A DNA stretch of 60,974 nucleotides from Fluviibacter sp039805725 (GTDB lineage Bacteria > Pseudomonadota > Gammaproteobacteria > Burkholderiales > Rhodocyclaceae): positions 1 to 60,974 of the forward strand of contig JBDLTT010000020.1 in assembly GCA_039805725.1 (NCBI GenBank), read 5' to 3'. Below, piece by piece: positions 49,275 to 58,850 of this stretch. A program made the position numbers and the translations under genes. The notes beneath the pieces were generated by a model. It was given only the letters and a program-made list of their open reading frames with translations, ran no database searches and had not been told where the DNA came from. Position 1 is the stretch's first letter; every line of letters begins with the position of its first letter.

Positions 49275-50180
49275 ATGCTGACCTTTCAGGACGTCATTCT
49301 GCGTCTGCAGGAATTCTGGAACCGCCATGGCTGCGTACTCCTGCAGCCCTACGACATCGAAGTCGGTGCGGGCACCTTCCACACGGCCACTTTCCTCCGC
49401 GCCATTGGTCCGGAGCCCTGGAATGCCGCGTATGTGCAACCGTCGCGCCGACCGAAAGACGGCCGTTATGGTGAAAACCCGAACCGTCTTCAGCATTACT
49501 ACCAGTACCAGGTTGTTCTGAAGCCGTCGCCGGCCAACATCATGGATCTGTACATTGATTCGCTGCGGGCGCTGGGTATCAACACCGAAGAACACGATAT
49601 CCGCTTTGTCGAAGACGACTGGGAATCGCCAACGCTGGGGGCCTGGGGTCTGGGCTGGGAAGTCTGGCTGGACGGCATGGAAGTGACGCAGTTCACCTAC
49701 TTCCAGGAAGTGGGTTCGTTAACTTGCAAGCCTGTGCTCGGTGAGATTACCTATGGCCTTGAGCGTCTGGCCATGTATCTGCAAGGCGTTGAAAACGTCT
49801 ACGACCTGGTCTGGGCCAAGAACGGTGACCAGATCGTCACTTATGGCGATGTATTCCACCAGAACGAAGTGGAACAATCGACCTACAACTTTGAACACGC
49901 GCAAGTCGACATGCTGTTCCGCCACTTCTCGGATCATGAAGCCGAAGCCAAGCGCCTGATGGACATCGGTCTACCCTTGCCGGCCTTTGAGCAAGTCATG
50001 AAGTGCTCGCACAATTTCAACATGCTGGATGCCCGCGGGGCAATTTCGGTGACCGAGCGCGCTGCCTACATTGGCCGCGTCCGCGCGCTGGCACGCCAGG
50101 TGGCGCAGGCCTATTACGACAGCCGTGAGGCTCTCGGCTTCCCGATGTGCGATGCCGCAGCCAAGAAGGAGGTCGCATAA
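49275..50180 (+). CDS. glyQ: Glycyl-tRNA synthetase alpha subunit
   Basis: This 301-aa protein begins TFQDVILRLQEFWNRHGCVL, with class II motifs AYVQPSRRPKDGRYGENPNR near 53-72 and YFQEVGSLTCKPVLGEITYGLERLAMY. It holds the active site of the heterotetrameric enzyme. The stop overlaps the glyS start (TAATG). It follows 125 bases of intergenic DNA after lnt. Confidence 0.98.
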   Translation: MLTFQDVILRLQEFWNRHGCVLLQPYDIEVGAGTFHTATFLRAIGPEPWNAAYVQPSRRPKDGRYGENPNRLQHYYQYQVVLKPSPANIMDLYIDSLRALGINTEEHDIRFVEDDWESPTLGAWGLGWEVWLDGMEVTQFTYFQEVGSLTCKPVLGEITYGLERLAMYLQGVENVYDLVWAKNGDQIVTYGDVFHQNEVEQSTYNFEHAQVDMLFRHFSDHEAEAKRLMDIGLPLPAFEQVMKCSHNFNMLDARGAISVTERAAYIGRVRALARQVAQAYYDSREALGFPMCDAAAKKEVA

Positions 50181-52279
50181 TGGCGCACGCTAAAACTGCC
50201 TCGCTGCTGGTCGAACTACTGACCGAAGAGCTGCCACCCAAAGCACTGGCGCGCTTTGGCGAAGTGTTTTCGGCCGGCGTATTTGCCGGTCTCGTTCAGA
50301 AAAAGCTGGTCGCCGATAATGTGGCCTACCAATGGTATGCCACACCACGCCGTCTCGCGGTGTTGATTCCCCACGTACTCTCCATCGCACCGGATCAGGA
50401 AGTCGAAGAGAAACTGATGCCCGTGAGCGTGGCACTGGGCGCCGATGGCACCCCGTCTGCCGCACTCCTCAAGAAGCTGGAAGCCAAGGGTATCGCCGCC
50501 GCCGAATTGCCGAAGTTCACCAAACGCATGGATGGCAAGTCCGAAACCTTCTTCTACACGATGCAGGTCGCCGGTGCGCCGCTCGCGGATGTGCTGAGCG
50601 GCATCGTTAGCGATGCGCTCAAGAAGCTGCCGATCCCCAAGATGATGCGCTGGGGGGATTCTGATGTGCAGTTTGTGCGCCCGGTGCACGGCCTGATTCA
50701 ACTACATGGCGCAACACTCATTCCGGGCGAAGTGCTGGGTCTGCCATCGCGCCAGCAAACACTGGGACATCGTTTCTTGTCGCAGGGTCTGATCACGATC
50801 CACGACGCGGAATCCTATGCCGCGACCTTACGCACTGAAGGCAAGGTCGTTGCGGACTATGCAGAACGTCGCGGCACGATCGCAACACAGCTCGCCACCA
50901 AGGCACAGGAACTCGGTGCACAGATCAACCAGGCTGATGGCCTGCTCGACGAGGTTACGGCACTGGTGGAGTGGCCGGTTGTCTACGTCGGCGAATTCGA
51001 AGCCGAATTCCTCGAGGTGCCGCAAGAGTGTCTGATTCTGACCATGCAGCAGAACCAGAAGTATTTCCCGCTGCTCGACGCTAACGGTAAACTGCGCAAT
51101 CAGTTTCTGATCGTATCGAATATGCAGGTCGCAGATCCGAAACACATCATTGGCGGCAACCAGCGCGTGGTCCGTCCGCGCCTGTCGGATGCCCGCTTCT
51201 TCTTTACGCAGGATCGCAAGGAACCGTTGGCTTCGCGTATCGCCAAACTGGGCAACGTGGTCTACCACAACAAACTGGGCACGCAGCTGGATCGTCTGCT
51301 GCGTGTTCAGAATTTGGCCACGCAGATTGGTAACGCGATTGGCGCCGATGCCACGCACGTGGCGCGCGCCGCCGAGCTGGCCAAGGCCGACCTCGTGACC
51401 GACATGGTTGGCGAGTTCCCGGAGCTGCAGGGCATCATGGGGCGCTACTACGCGCAGCATGATGGCGAAGCCGCCGATGTGGCCGAAGCGATCGCAGACC
51501 ACTACCGCCCGCGCTTTGCCGGCGACGAGCTGCCGAGCAACAACGTCGGTTGCGCTGTTGCGCTGGCCGATAAACTCGATACGCTGGTGGCCTTTTTCGG
51601 CATTGGCGAAAAGCCAACCGGTGACCGCGACCCCTTCGGCCTTCGGCGAGCTGCGTTGGGCGTGCTGCGTCTCCTGATGGAACGCCAGCTACCGCTAGAA
51701 CTGCCGGCGCTGATCCGCTGGTCTGCCGGCACGTTCCCGCCAGGCACCCTGCAAGCCGATTTCGAACCGGCGCTGCTGTCGTTTATTACAGATCGACTGC
51801 GCAACCTGCTCAAGGATCAGGGCGAGCCACAAGACGTGGTGGAAGCCGTACTGGGCATCAACCCGGCGCGCATCGACCGCATCCCGGCACGGCTCGCCGC
51901 TGTGCGCGAGTTCTCAGCTCAGCCAGACGCCCTGGCGTTGGCTGCCGCCAACAAGCGCATCGGCAACCTGCTCAAGAAGGTCGACGATGTGGCGGCATTG
52001 GGCGCACCGAACGGTGCCCTCATGACCGAAGCACCGGAAAAGGCGCTTTACGACACAGTCACGGCACTGGCGCCGACGATTACCGATGCGATGCGTGCCG
52101 AAGCCTACACCGATGCATTGATGGCGCTTGCCCAGGTACGCGCCAGCGTCGATGCCTTCTTCGAGGATGTGATGGTCATGGCAGATGATGCCAAGATCCG
52201 GCAGAATAGACTGGCATTGCTCAAAACGCTGTCTGACCAGATGAACGCGGTGGCTGATATCGCACGTCTGGCCGTCTGA
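50180..52279 (+). CDS. glyS: Glycyl-tRNA synthetase beta subunit
   Basis: 699 aa from the ATG at 50180, preceded by AAGGAGG (the earlier in-frame start at 50147 lies inside glyQ). It begins ASLLVELLTEELPPKAL and contains VEWPVVYVGEFEAEFLEVPQE and KADLVTDMVGEFPELQGIMG, HD-type and B3-like regions typical of GlyS. It binds tRNA-Gly and completes the tetramer with GlyQ. Confidence 0.97.
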   Translation: MAHAKTASLLVELLTEELPPKALARFGEVFSAGVFAGLVQKKLVADNVAYQWYATPRRLAVLIPHVLSIAPDQEVEEKLMPVSVALGADGTPSAALLKKLEAKGIAAAELPKFTKRMDGKSETFFYTMQVAGAPLADVLSGIVSDALKKLPIPKMMRWGDSDVQFVRPVHGLIQLHGATLIPGEVLGLPSRQQTLGHRFLSQGLITIHDAESYAATLRTEGKVVADYAERRGTIATQLATKAQELGAQINQADGLLDEVTALVEWPVVYVGEFEAEFLEVPQECLILTMQQNQKYFPLLDANGKLRNQFLIVSNMQVADPKHIIGGNQRVVRPRLSDARFFFTQDRKEPLASRIAKLGNVVYHNKLGTQLDRLLRVQNLATQIGNAIGADATHVARAAELAKADLVTDMVGEFPELQGIMGRYYAQHDGEAADVAEAIADHYRPRFAGDELPSNNVGCAVALADKLDTLVAFFGIGEKPTGDRDPFGLRRAALGVLRLLMERQLPLELPALIRWSAGTFPPGTLQADFEPALLSFITDRLRNLLKDQGEPQDVVEAVLGINPARIDRIPARLAAVREFSAQPDALALAAANKRIGNLLKKVDDVAALGAPNGALMTEAPEKALYDTVTALAPTITDAMRAEAYTDALMALAQVRASVDAFFEDVMVMADDAKIRQNRLALLKTLSDQMNAVADIARLAV

Positions 52280-52290
52280 CCGGGAGGTTT

Positions 52291-52839
52291 ATGAAAACGA
52301 TCATCCTCGACCGCGATGGTGTCATCAATGTTGACTCGGCGCTTTACATCAAATCACCGGCCGAATGGAAGCCCATAGAGGGCAGCCTGCAGGCGATTGC
52401 GCGGTTGAATCAGGCCGGCTATCGCGTCATCGTTGCCACCAATCAGTCCGGGATTGGCCGCGGACTTTTCGACATGGACACGCTCAATGCCATGCACGAA
52501 AAGATGCACAAGCAACTGGCGGCTGTCGGCGGGCGTATCGATGCGATCTTCTATTGTCCGCATACCGCCGACGAGCAATGCGGATGCAGAAAACCCAAAC
52601 CCGGTATGTTCGAGCGGATTGCCAAGGTCTACAACATGGATCTGCACGGCGTCCCGGCGATCGGTGACTCGCTACGCGACCTGCAGGCCGGCAGCGCGGC
52701 CGGTTGCACGCCGATGCTGGTGCGCACCGGCAAGGGTGAAAAAACCGAAGCGGAAGGCAGTTTACCTAAAGGCACAACGGTTCATGACAATCTAGCGGCT
52801 GCCGTTGATGCGCTCCTAGGCAAAGCTGCCAATAAGTAA
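52291..52839 (+). CDS. gmhB: D-glycero-beta-D-manno-heptose-1,7-bisphosphate 7-phosphatase
   Basis: A 182-aa HAD-family phosphatase with LDRDGVINVDS near 6-16 (nucleophile and acid Asp), VATNQSGIGRG and the zinc-binding CPHTADEQCGCRKPKPGMF near 90-108. It makes heptose-1-phosphate for LPS core. GGGAGG precedes the ATG. Confidence 0.94.
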   Translation: MKTIILDRDGVINVDSALYIKSPAEWKPIEGSLQAIARLNQAGYRVIVATNQSGIGRGLFDMDTLNAMHEKMHKQLAAVGGRIDAIFYCPHTADEQCGCRKPKPGMFERIAKVYNMDLHGVPAIGDSLRDLQAGSAAGCTPMLVRTGKGEKTEAEGSLPKGTTVHDNLAAAVDALLGKAANK

Positions 52840-52844
52840 CACTC

Positions 52845-53573
52845 ATGACCCTACTGCGTTCAACGCTGTTCAGCCTGTTCCTCGCCGTCTGGACTATTTT
52901 TTGCGGGATTCTCGTTCTGTGCACCTACGTGCTACCGGAGCGCCCACGATTCCACGCTTGTTACGCCGTCTGTGACATGTGGCGTGCCGGCTTCATGTTG
53001 ATGAGTCGCCACCTGCTGGGCATTCGCGCCGTCGTTGAGGGTCGTGAAAACATACCGCCGTCGCCAGCGATCTATCTGTCCAAACACCAATCGGCCTGGG
53101 AAACCATCGCCCTCCAGGTCTGGACGCCGCCGGCGGTTTTTGTGCTCAAACGCGAACTGCTCAGCATCCCCTTCTTCGGCTGGGCGCTTTGGGGGCTGCG
53201 CATGATCTGGATCGATCGAAGCGCCGGCAAGTCTGCACTCGAAAAAATCGTCACGCAAGGCAAAAAACGACTGGAAGAGGGCTTGTCCATCATCATTTTT
53301 CCGGAAGGCACCCGGGTGGCTCCCGGAAAAATGGGACGATTCAAAGCCGGTGGCGCACATCTGGCTGCACGCACCGGCGCGCACGTGATCCCTGTGGCAC
53401 ATAATGCGGGTGAACTCTGGCCAAGAAATGCCTTTATCAAACGTCCGGGAACGATTACAGTTCGTTTTGGGCCACCGATTGACCCAAAGGGGTTAACCGA
53501 AGCAGAATTAAACCAACGCGTGGAGACCTGGATCCGTGATGCGATGGGCGAACTTCCTGCTGTTCGGCGATAG
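52845..53573 (+). CDS. plsC: 1-acyl-sn-glycerol-3-phosphate acyltransferase
   Basis: A 242-aa membrane acyltransferase with an N-terminal helix and KHQSAWE near 82-88, a variant of the H-x4-D motif in which Glu replaces Asp, followed by FPEGTR and FKAGGAHLA. It makes phosphatidic acid. The His-x4-Glu form is, as far as I know, common in this betaproteobacterial position. It could in principle also acylate lyso-ornithine lipid, since no olsA is seen, but that is speculation. Confidence 0.9.
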   Translation: MTLLRSTLFSLFLAVWTIFCGILVLCTYVLPERPRFHACYAVCDMWRAGFMLMSRHLLGIRAVVEGRENIPPSPAIYLSKHQSAWETIALQVWTPPAVFVLKRELLSIPFFGWALWGLRMIWIDRSAGKSALEKIVTQGKKRLEEGLSIIIFPEGTRVAPGKMGRFKAGGAHLAARTGAHVIPVAHNAGELWPRNAFIKRPGTITVRFGPPIDPKGLTEAELNQRVETWIRDAMGELPAVRR

Positions 53574-54318
53574 CAAGCCGCGAGGCGAACCGCCTCAAGA
53601 ACAAACGCGCAGCATTGCGCTCTCTGATCGTATCGTTCCCTATACGATCAAGCGCCGCCGCCGGCGCAGCCTGAGTCTGAACATTGACCACCGCGGCTTG
53701 CGCGTTCTGGGCCCCATGCGGATGACGCTACGTGAAGTTGAACAACTGATTCACACTCACGAAGACTGGGTATTAAAAAAACTGGACGAGTGGCGCGAAG
53801 AACGCTTCCACAAGGCGTGGAGCATCCATGGCACTGAGCCCCTTCTTTATATGGGAACACCCCTGGTGGTGTCTACGCGCCAGCATAGCCGACGCAAAAC
53901 CCTGATCGAACTTACGTCGGATCAGCTCATTCTCTCGACAACCGATCCTCGCGATACCCTGCGCAACCATCGAGCACTGGTGCTTTGGTTGCGTGAGCGG
54001 GCGATGACCTGCTTCGAAGAGCGTGTATCGGTCTTCACCGAACACTTAGGCATCCCCATGCCCAGGCTGGCGCTCACTCAGGCCAGAACGCGCTGGGGCA
54101 GCTGTAACAGTCGTGGGGATATTCGTCTTAACTGGCGACTGATCCATCTACCACTCACCTTGATTGATTATGTCGTCGCCCATGAATTGGCCCATATCAG
54201 GGAAATGAACCACGGTCCACGTTTCTGGGCACTCGTCGAAACCATGTACCCGGATTGGAAAACAGCCAAGAGCGCCTTGCGTGCGCACGTTGGCAGTCTA
54301 CCGATCATTGAAACATAG
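53539..54318 (+). CDS. YgjP-like (DUF45) metallopeptidase-domain protein
   Basis: A 259-aa protein with HELAHIREMNHGPRFW, a zincin H-E-x2-H motif with the later His, near 215-230, preceded by RTRWGSCNSRGDIRLNWRLI. This is the YgjP/DUF45 family, thought to be metallopeptidases. The ATG overlaps the 3' end of plsC by 35 bases (a GTG three bases earlier is in the same frame), closing the conserved block that began with miaB. Confidence 0.88.
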   Translation: MRWANFLLFGDSKPRGEPPQEQTRSIALSDRIVPYTIKRRRRRSLSLNIDHRGLRVLGPMRMTLREVEQLIHTHEDWVLKKLDEWREERFHKAWSIHGTEPLLYMGTPLVVSTRQHSRRKTLIELTSDQLILSTTDPRDTLRNHRALVLWLRERAMTCFEERVSVFTEHLGIPMPRLALTQARTRWGSCNSRGDIRLNWRLIHLPLTLIDYVVAHELAHIREMNHGPRFWALVETMYPDWKTAKSALRAHVGSLPIIET

Positions 54319-54341
54319 CGCCGAGGCCACCCTCAGCCAGC

Positions 54342-55715
54342 TCAGCCACTTCGGCTTTGCGCCAGGACAAGATCCTCCCGAACAATGTTAATCGCTGCGC
54401 GCAGGTCATAGTAAGCGCTACGATTACCGGTTGGCACCCACAGCTCGCGCGCGCGGTTCCCCAGCAGCTCGATCTGAGCAAGCAGCGCGGGATCGACCGA
54501 TTGCCCCGATTCTTTCGCCCGAATGATTTCGACTTCGATGGCGCGCAATTCGTCATAGCATTGCTCCATGCTCAGCACAGCATGGCTCTTTCGGTAACTG
54601 GGGAGAAATCCCACGAGCGGCACCACAATCGCACCAATTGCTAGCAGATAGAACCACACTTCATCAAACAAACTGGCTACCCAGTAGGGTGCATAACCCC
54701 ATAAGAACGGTGAACCTTCTTTGAAGAAACGACGCGCCACGTCGCTCTCGGGAATTCTTGCATCCATATAAGTCGGAAACTTCCCCGGTGCAAAGTAGTT
54801 CACCCGCTTTCGTTCGAAATCATCCGTTGCTTCCATAAACAGGAGCTGTAGCGCAGGATGCATTTTGTCCGTGGTCAGAATATCCAAGGTCGTCGCAATC
54901 ATTTGTACGTCATGTGTGGGTACGACCGGATGCAAATTGAACATGCCCGCTGGTAACACCACCGGGTCCAGATACTGGAAGCGCTTGGCATAGGCTGTTG
55001 CCAGGCCAAAACTGTAGATTTGCACGCCAGGGTACTGCGCGACTTCCTGGATATTCTGCGACGCCATCGCACCGACCAGAAATAGCGCATCAATCTTCCG
55101 ATCTCTGAATGCCACGACAGAATCATGCGTGCTCATTGCCAGAAGATTCGGAGAATTTAAATCCACGCCTTGCGCTTTAAGTACAGGCTCCAACATGGCT
55201 CGGGTACTGCTTCCGGCGATGTTGATCGAAGTTTTTTTACCCGACAAGAAACGATTCAGATCGGGGTCGACTTTATCGGTCTGATAGTGGAATAACCACA
55301 ACGGCTGATAGGCCACCGAACCCAGAGAGAGCAAATGCCGGGGGCCTTCCGGAAGCTCCAGGCCACCTTGCGCAAACGCGGCATCGACCTTGCCTTCGAG
55401 CAACAGACTCAGGTTTTCTTCTGCGCCTTTCGAGGGCACCAGTGTCAAATGAACCCCATGCTTCTGGAAAAATTCGCGGTACCGGTGTCCAACAACATCT
55501 GCCGTTGAGTGTGCTTGCCCCGTGGCGATCGTCAGGGTTTTCGGTGGTAGCGGCCGAACCATATAGATCAGGAGCGCGCCCAAAAGCAGACTCGGCAATA
55601 CATACAGCCAATTGCTGATAATAAACGACCAGAACGCCAACGCCTCCTCTACAACAACACTCTGGAAATTACTGGGCGCTTTAGGCGGTAATTTTTTTCT
55701 GTGTAGCGGATCCAT
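54342..55715 (-). CDS. TAXI-family solute receptor, membrane-anchored
   Basis: This 457-aa protein has an N-terminal membrane helix (about 33-52), a TAXI-type periplasmic binding domain (LTIATGQAHSTADVVGHRYREFF, DAAFAQGGLELPEG, STHDSVVAFRDRKIDALFLVG) and a second helix near 365-385 with a cytoplasmic coiled tail. TAXI proteins usually serve TRAP transporters, but no permease is adjacent and the anchored form suggests a sensing or tethered role. It lies upstream of coaX on the same strand. Confidence 0.82.
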   Translation of the reverse strand: MDPLHRKKLPPKAPSNFQSVVVEEALAFWSFIISNWLYVLPSLLLGALLIYMVRPLPPKTLTIATGQAHSTADVVGHRYREFFQKHGVHLTLVPSKGAEENLSLLLEGKVDAAFAQGGLELPEGPRHLLSLGSVAYQPLWLFHYQTDKVDPDLNRFLSGKKTSINIAGSSTRAMLEPVLKAQGVDLNSPNLLAMSTHDSVVAFRDRKIDALFLVGAMASQNIQEVAQYPGVQIYSFGLATAYAKRFQYLDPVVLPAGMFNLHPVVPTHDVQMIATTLDILTTDKMHPALQLLFMEATDDFERKRVNYFAPGKFPTYMDARIPESDVARRFFKEGSPFLWGYAPYWVASLFDEVWFYLLAIGAIVVPLVGFLPSYRKSHAVLSMEQCYDELRAIEVEIIRAKESGQSVDPALLAQIELLGNRARELWVPTGNRSAYYDLRAAINIVREDLVLAQSRSG

Positions 55716-55732
55716 TAGTTATCTCGTTGGGT

Positions 55733-56458
55733 TCAAATCTCGGCCAGGCCTTGAAGCACCAGCCCTTCGACAATCGTCGCGCGCTGCTCTAACGCGTTGT
55801 CAAGATGATGGGCACTGCCGCCTGTCAAAAGCCATGGTACATCTGCCGGCAACCGTGCCGCCATTCGTACGATGGCACCGCACGTTGCTTCAATGACGCC
55901 GCTCACCATGGCATCGTCTGTGTTATCCGGCACATCAGGCGCCGCACGATAACGCCCGATGGCTTCGGGCAACCTGGCCGTCCCCTGGTGTAGTGCCCGC
56001 AGCATCAAATCAACCCCGGGCATAATGAGTCCGCCACGATAGAGACCACCGGCCTGAACCGCCTCGATCACATCGATGGTCGTTGCCGTTCCGGCACTGA
56101 TCACCAGACAGGCTCCCTGAATCTTTGTCCAGGCACCAATGGCCGCAGCCCACCGATCAATCCCGAGCGTCTCTGGTGTGCCATATCCATTACGCAAGGT
56201 TCCAAACTGGGCAGACACGAGAAAGCGGCTCAGACGCGTCTTGGGTGGCAAAAGCGACAATACGGTCTGCTCTTTATCGGGACCGATAACGCTGGCATAG
56301 CAAACCCGATCTATCATTTCATTACGCCAAATGGCAGCCAATTTCTCGAGATCCGCTTCCGCATAGACAGCAGAGCCATGTGCCACGAACGGCAGCCCCG
56401 GGCCATGGGTCAGCGCCCACTTCAAGCGCGAATTCCCCAGGTCAAGTAATAGATTCAT
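55733..56458 (-). CDS. coaX: Type III pantothenate kinase
   Basis: 241 aa from the ATG at 56458, where the protein starts NLLLDLGNSRLKWAL (ASKHA phosphate-1 motif). TLGIDRWAAAIGAW and ISAGTATTIDVIE follow, then LTGGSAHHL. It phosphorylates pantothenate, the first step of CoA synthesis. The start could also lie at 56491, overlapping birA. The birA-coaX order is usual in this group. Confidence 0.92.
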   Translation of the reverse strand: MNLLLDLGNSRLKWALTHGPGLPFVAHGSAVYAEADLEKLAAIWRNEMIDRVCYASVIGPDKEQTVLSLLPPKTRLSRFLVSAQFGTLRNGYGTPETLGIDRWAAAIGAWTKIQGACLVISAGTATTIDVIEAVQAGGLYRGGLIMPGVDLMLRALHQGTARLPEAIGRYRAAPDVPDNTDDAMVSGVIEATCGAIVRMAARLPADVPWLLTGGSAHHLDNALEQRATIVEGLVLQGLAEI

Positions 56459-56465
56459 CCCCAAA

Positions 56466-57278
56466 CTATACCTTGCGCAGGCTGACATCACCGGTCACGA
56501 CCCGTTCGAGGCCCGATGCCGTTGCCACCAGCAGTGCACCATCGCTATCAACACCGTGAATCGTCCCCTCCAGCAAAACCTGATCGACCTCTTTAATGCA
56601 GACCTTTTCGCCGTGCCACAAGCTCGCGCCCTGCCATTCCGGGCGCAGCGTCTTGAACCCCGTATTGGAGAATGCGACCAGTGCTTCCTGGACGCATTCG
56701 AGCAGCGGATGAAGCAGTACATCGGGCGCCAGTCCCTCGGCGTCGACAAAGCCATCTGACAACGCCGCAACGGACTGGGTTGTAACAGCCGCCCGCAGGG
56801 CTTCGGACGCTAGACAGTTCAGGCCGACACCAATCACTGCTGCCAGTTCTCGCGATCCCTCGGGCGCTTTGCGGACAACCGACTCAATCAGAATGCCGCC
56901 CACCTTGGCATCGGTCTGGCCGGCAGCACGCAACAGCAAATCATTTGGCCACTTGAGCCCAAATTGCGACCCTGTTCTTTGTGCCCCCAGCTGCGGCAGA
57001 TGCAAAGTGCGTATCAGCGCCACACCCATCGCTAATGAGAGGCCGTTCAGTGCATCCGGCGTTAGCGGAAAGGTCCAGAGCAGCGAGAAAGCGAGTGTCT
57101 TCCCCGGTTCGGCCATCCAGGCACGACCGCGCCGTCCCCTGCCGGCCGTTTGCTCACGTGCCACCATCACGGTGCCCGCCGGCGCGCCTGCTTCAGCGGC
57201 GCTCAGCAAAGACTGATTCGTGGACTCACACGAATCAAGGTGATGTATTTGCAGCTGTATTGGCTTTACTGGTTGCAT
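56466..57278 (-). CDS. birA: Biotin-acetyl-CoA-carboxylase ligase, monofunctional
   Basis: A 270-aa protein with the ligase motifs CESTNQSLL near 13-21, REQTAGRGRRGRAW near 41-54 and KWPNDLLL, and a C-terminal SH3-like domain. There is no N-terminal HTH, so it should not act as the biotin repressor. The start at 57278 lies inside the 3' end of ntrC (44-base overlap); the first conserved residues require it or a site close by. Confidence 0.92.
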   Translation of the reverse strand: MQPVKPIQLQIHHLDSCESTNQSLLSAAEAGAPAGTVMVAREQTAGRGRRGRAWMAEPGKTLAFSLLWTFPLTPDALNGLSLAMGVALIRTLHLPQLGAQRTGSQFGLKWPNDLLLRAAGQTDAKVGGILIESVVRKAPEGSRELAAVIGVGLNCLASEALRAAVTTQSVAALSDGFVDAEGLAPDVLLHPLLECVQEALVAFSNTGFKTLRPEWQGASLWHGEKVCIKEVDQVLLEGTIHGVDSDGALLVATASGLERVVTGDVSLRKV

Positions 57279-58749
57279 CCTCGTCGATCTTCAGTTCCTG
57301 GATTTTGCGCGTAATTGTATTACGACCAATCCCCAGTAACTGCGCTGCTTCGATACGACGCCCCCCCGTATAGCGCAAGGCGCGAGCGATCAGCGTGCGT
57401 TCAAAATCCTGGGAAAGCACTTCGAAAATACGGGTATCTTTATCCTGAATCGCCGATGCGAGCATGCGATCAACGACGTTGCCCAATTGATCAATCCAGC
57501 CATACGAATCTCCGGGCATGGACGTGGACGCAACCCCTGACGTGGTCATATCCAAGCCGGGCATGTTCACTGATGACACAGCCTGCGCTGCTTCCTGACG
57601 CAACTCGGGCGGCAGATCTTCAAGATCAACGACCTGACCGGGTGCCATGACGGTCAACCAGTGGCAGAGATTTTCTAGCTGACGTACGTTGCCGGGAAAT
57701 GGCAGTGTGGATAAGTGCGCCATGGCTGCCGGTGTCAGTTGTTTGGCTTCGACCCCAAGATCGCGGGCGCTCTTGGCAAGAAAATGCACGACCAGTTCCG
57801 GAATGTCTTCGCGCCGCTCCTTGAGAGGCGGCAAGCGCAGACGGATCACATTCAACCGGTGGAAAAGATCCTCGCGAAAGAGCCCTTGCTGAACACGATC
57901 TTCCAGATTCTGGTGGGTTGCGGCGATCACCCGCACATTAGACTTGATGGACTGCTGACCGCCCACACGATAGTAATGCCCATCGGAGAGCACCCGCAGT
58001 AGACGCGTCTGCAATTCAGCGGGCATATCACCGATCTCGTCGAGAAAAAGCGTCCCACCATCGGCCTCCTCGAAGCGGCCACGACGCTGCGTAGCAGCGC
58101 CCGTAAAAGCACCGCGCTCATGCCCGAAGAGTTCGGACTCCAGCAAATCGCGCGGGATGGCGGCCGTATTGATGGCAATAAAGGGTCGCTTGGCACGCGG
58201 ACTGTGCCGGTGCAACGCCCGTGCGACGAGCTCTTTACCGGAGCCCGATTCGCCCGTAATGAGCACGGTGGCATTCGAGTTCGACAACCGTCCGATGGCA
58301 CGAAAGACTTCCTGCATGGCTGGTGCATGCCCCTGGATCTCGGGAGCACCCCTCTCTTCAGCGGCCGCCTGCACCGGCTTGCCAGACTGCGTCATCGCGC
58401 GCTGAATCAGCGCAATGGCCTGGTCGACGTCAAAGGGCTTGGCCAGATATTCGAAGGCGCCGCCCTGAAAAGCCGCCACGGCGCTCTCCAGGTCAGAATA
58501 AGCCGTCATGATGATGACGGGAAGTTCGGGGAACAACGCCTTGATTCGGGCAAGCAGATCCAACCCGGAGGGACCGGGCATACGGATATCGGACACCAGC
58601 GCCTGTGGCACAGGATCGCCTGCGTCCAAGGCATTGATCACATCATTGGCATGATCAAAGCTGCGACAGGAGATACCGGCGCGATCCAGCGCTTTTTCCA
58701 GCACCCAGCGTATCGACTGGTCGTCATCAACAATCCAGACGGACTTCAT
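57235..58749 (-). CDS. ntrC: Nitrogen regulation response regulator NtrC
   Basis: 504 aa from the ATG at 58749, preceded by GGAGA (an upstream in-frame start at 58782 is less likely). The receiver domain has Asp8-Asp9-Asp10 and phospho-Asp54. The AAA+ domain has GESGSGKE, GAFTGA (sigma-54 contact loop) and DEIGDMP. A Fis-type HTH EAAQLLGIGRNTITRKIQEL ends the protein. It activates sigma-54 promoters under nitrogen limitation, including glnA. Confidence 0.96.
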   Translation of the reverse strand: MKSVWIVDDDQSIRWVLEKALDRAGISCRSFDHANDVINALDAGDPVPQALVSDIRMPGPSGLDLLARIKALFPELPVIIMTAYSDLESAVAAFQGGAFEYLAKPFDVDQAIALIQRAMTQSGKPVQAAAEERGAPEIQGHAPAMQEVFRAIGRLSNSNATVLITGESGSGKELVARALHRHSPRAKRPFIAINTAAIPRDLLESELFGHERGAFTGAATQRRGRFEEADGGTLFLDEIGDMPAELQTRLLRVLSDGHYYRVGGQQSIKSNVRVIAATHQNLEDRVQQGLFREDLFHRLNVIRLRLPPLKERREDIPELVVHFLAKSARDLGVEAKQLTPAAMAHLSTLPFPGNVRQLENLCHWLTVMAPGQVVDLEDLPPELRQEAAQAVSSVNMPGLDMTTSGVASTSMPGDSYGWIDQLGNVVDRMLASAIQDKDTRIFEVLSQDFERTLIARALRYTGGRRIEAAQLLGIGRNTITRKIQELKIDEDATSKANTAANTSP

Positions 58750-58850
58750 ATTTGGTGTCTCCACAGTTCTGCCGGCAGCCATGAGGCCTTTCGGTCGTTT
58801 CCATCACCGAGTACTGAGCAAATACCGTGCCTAATATTCATCAACCGCTT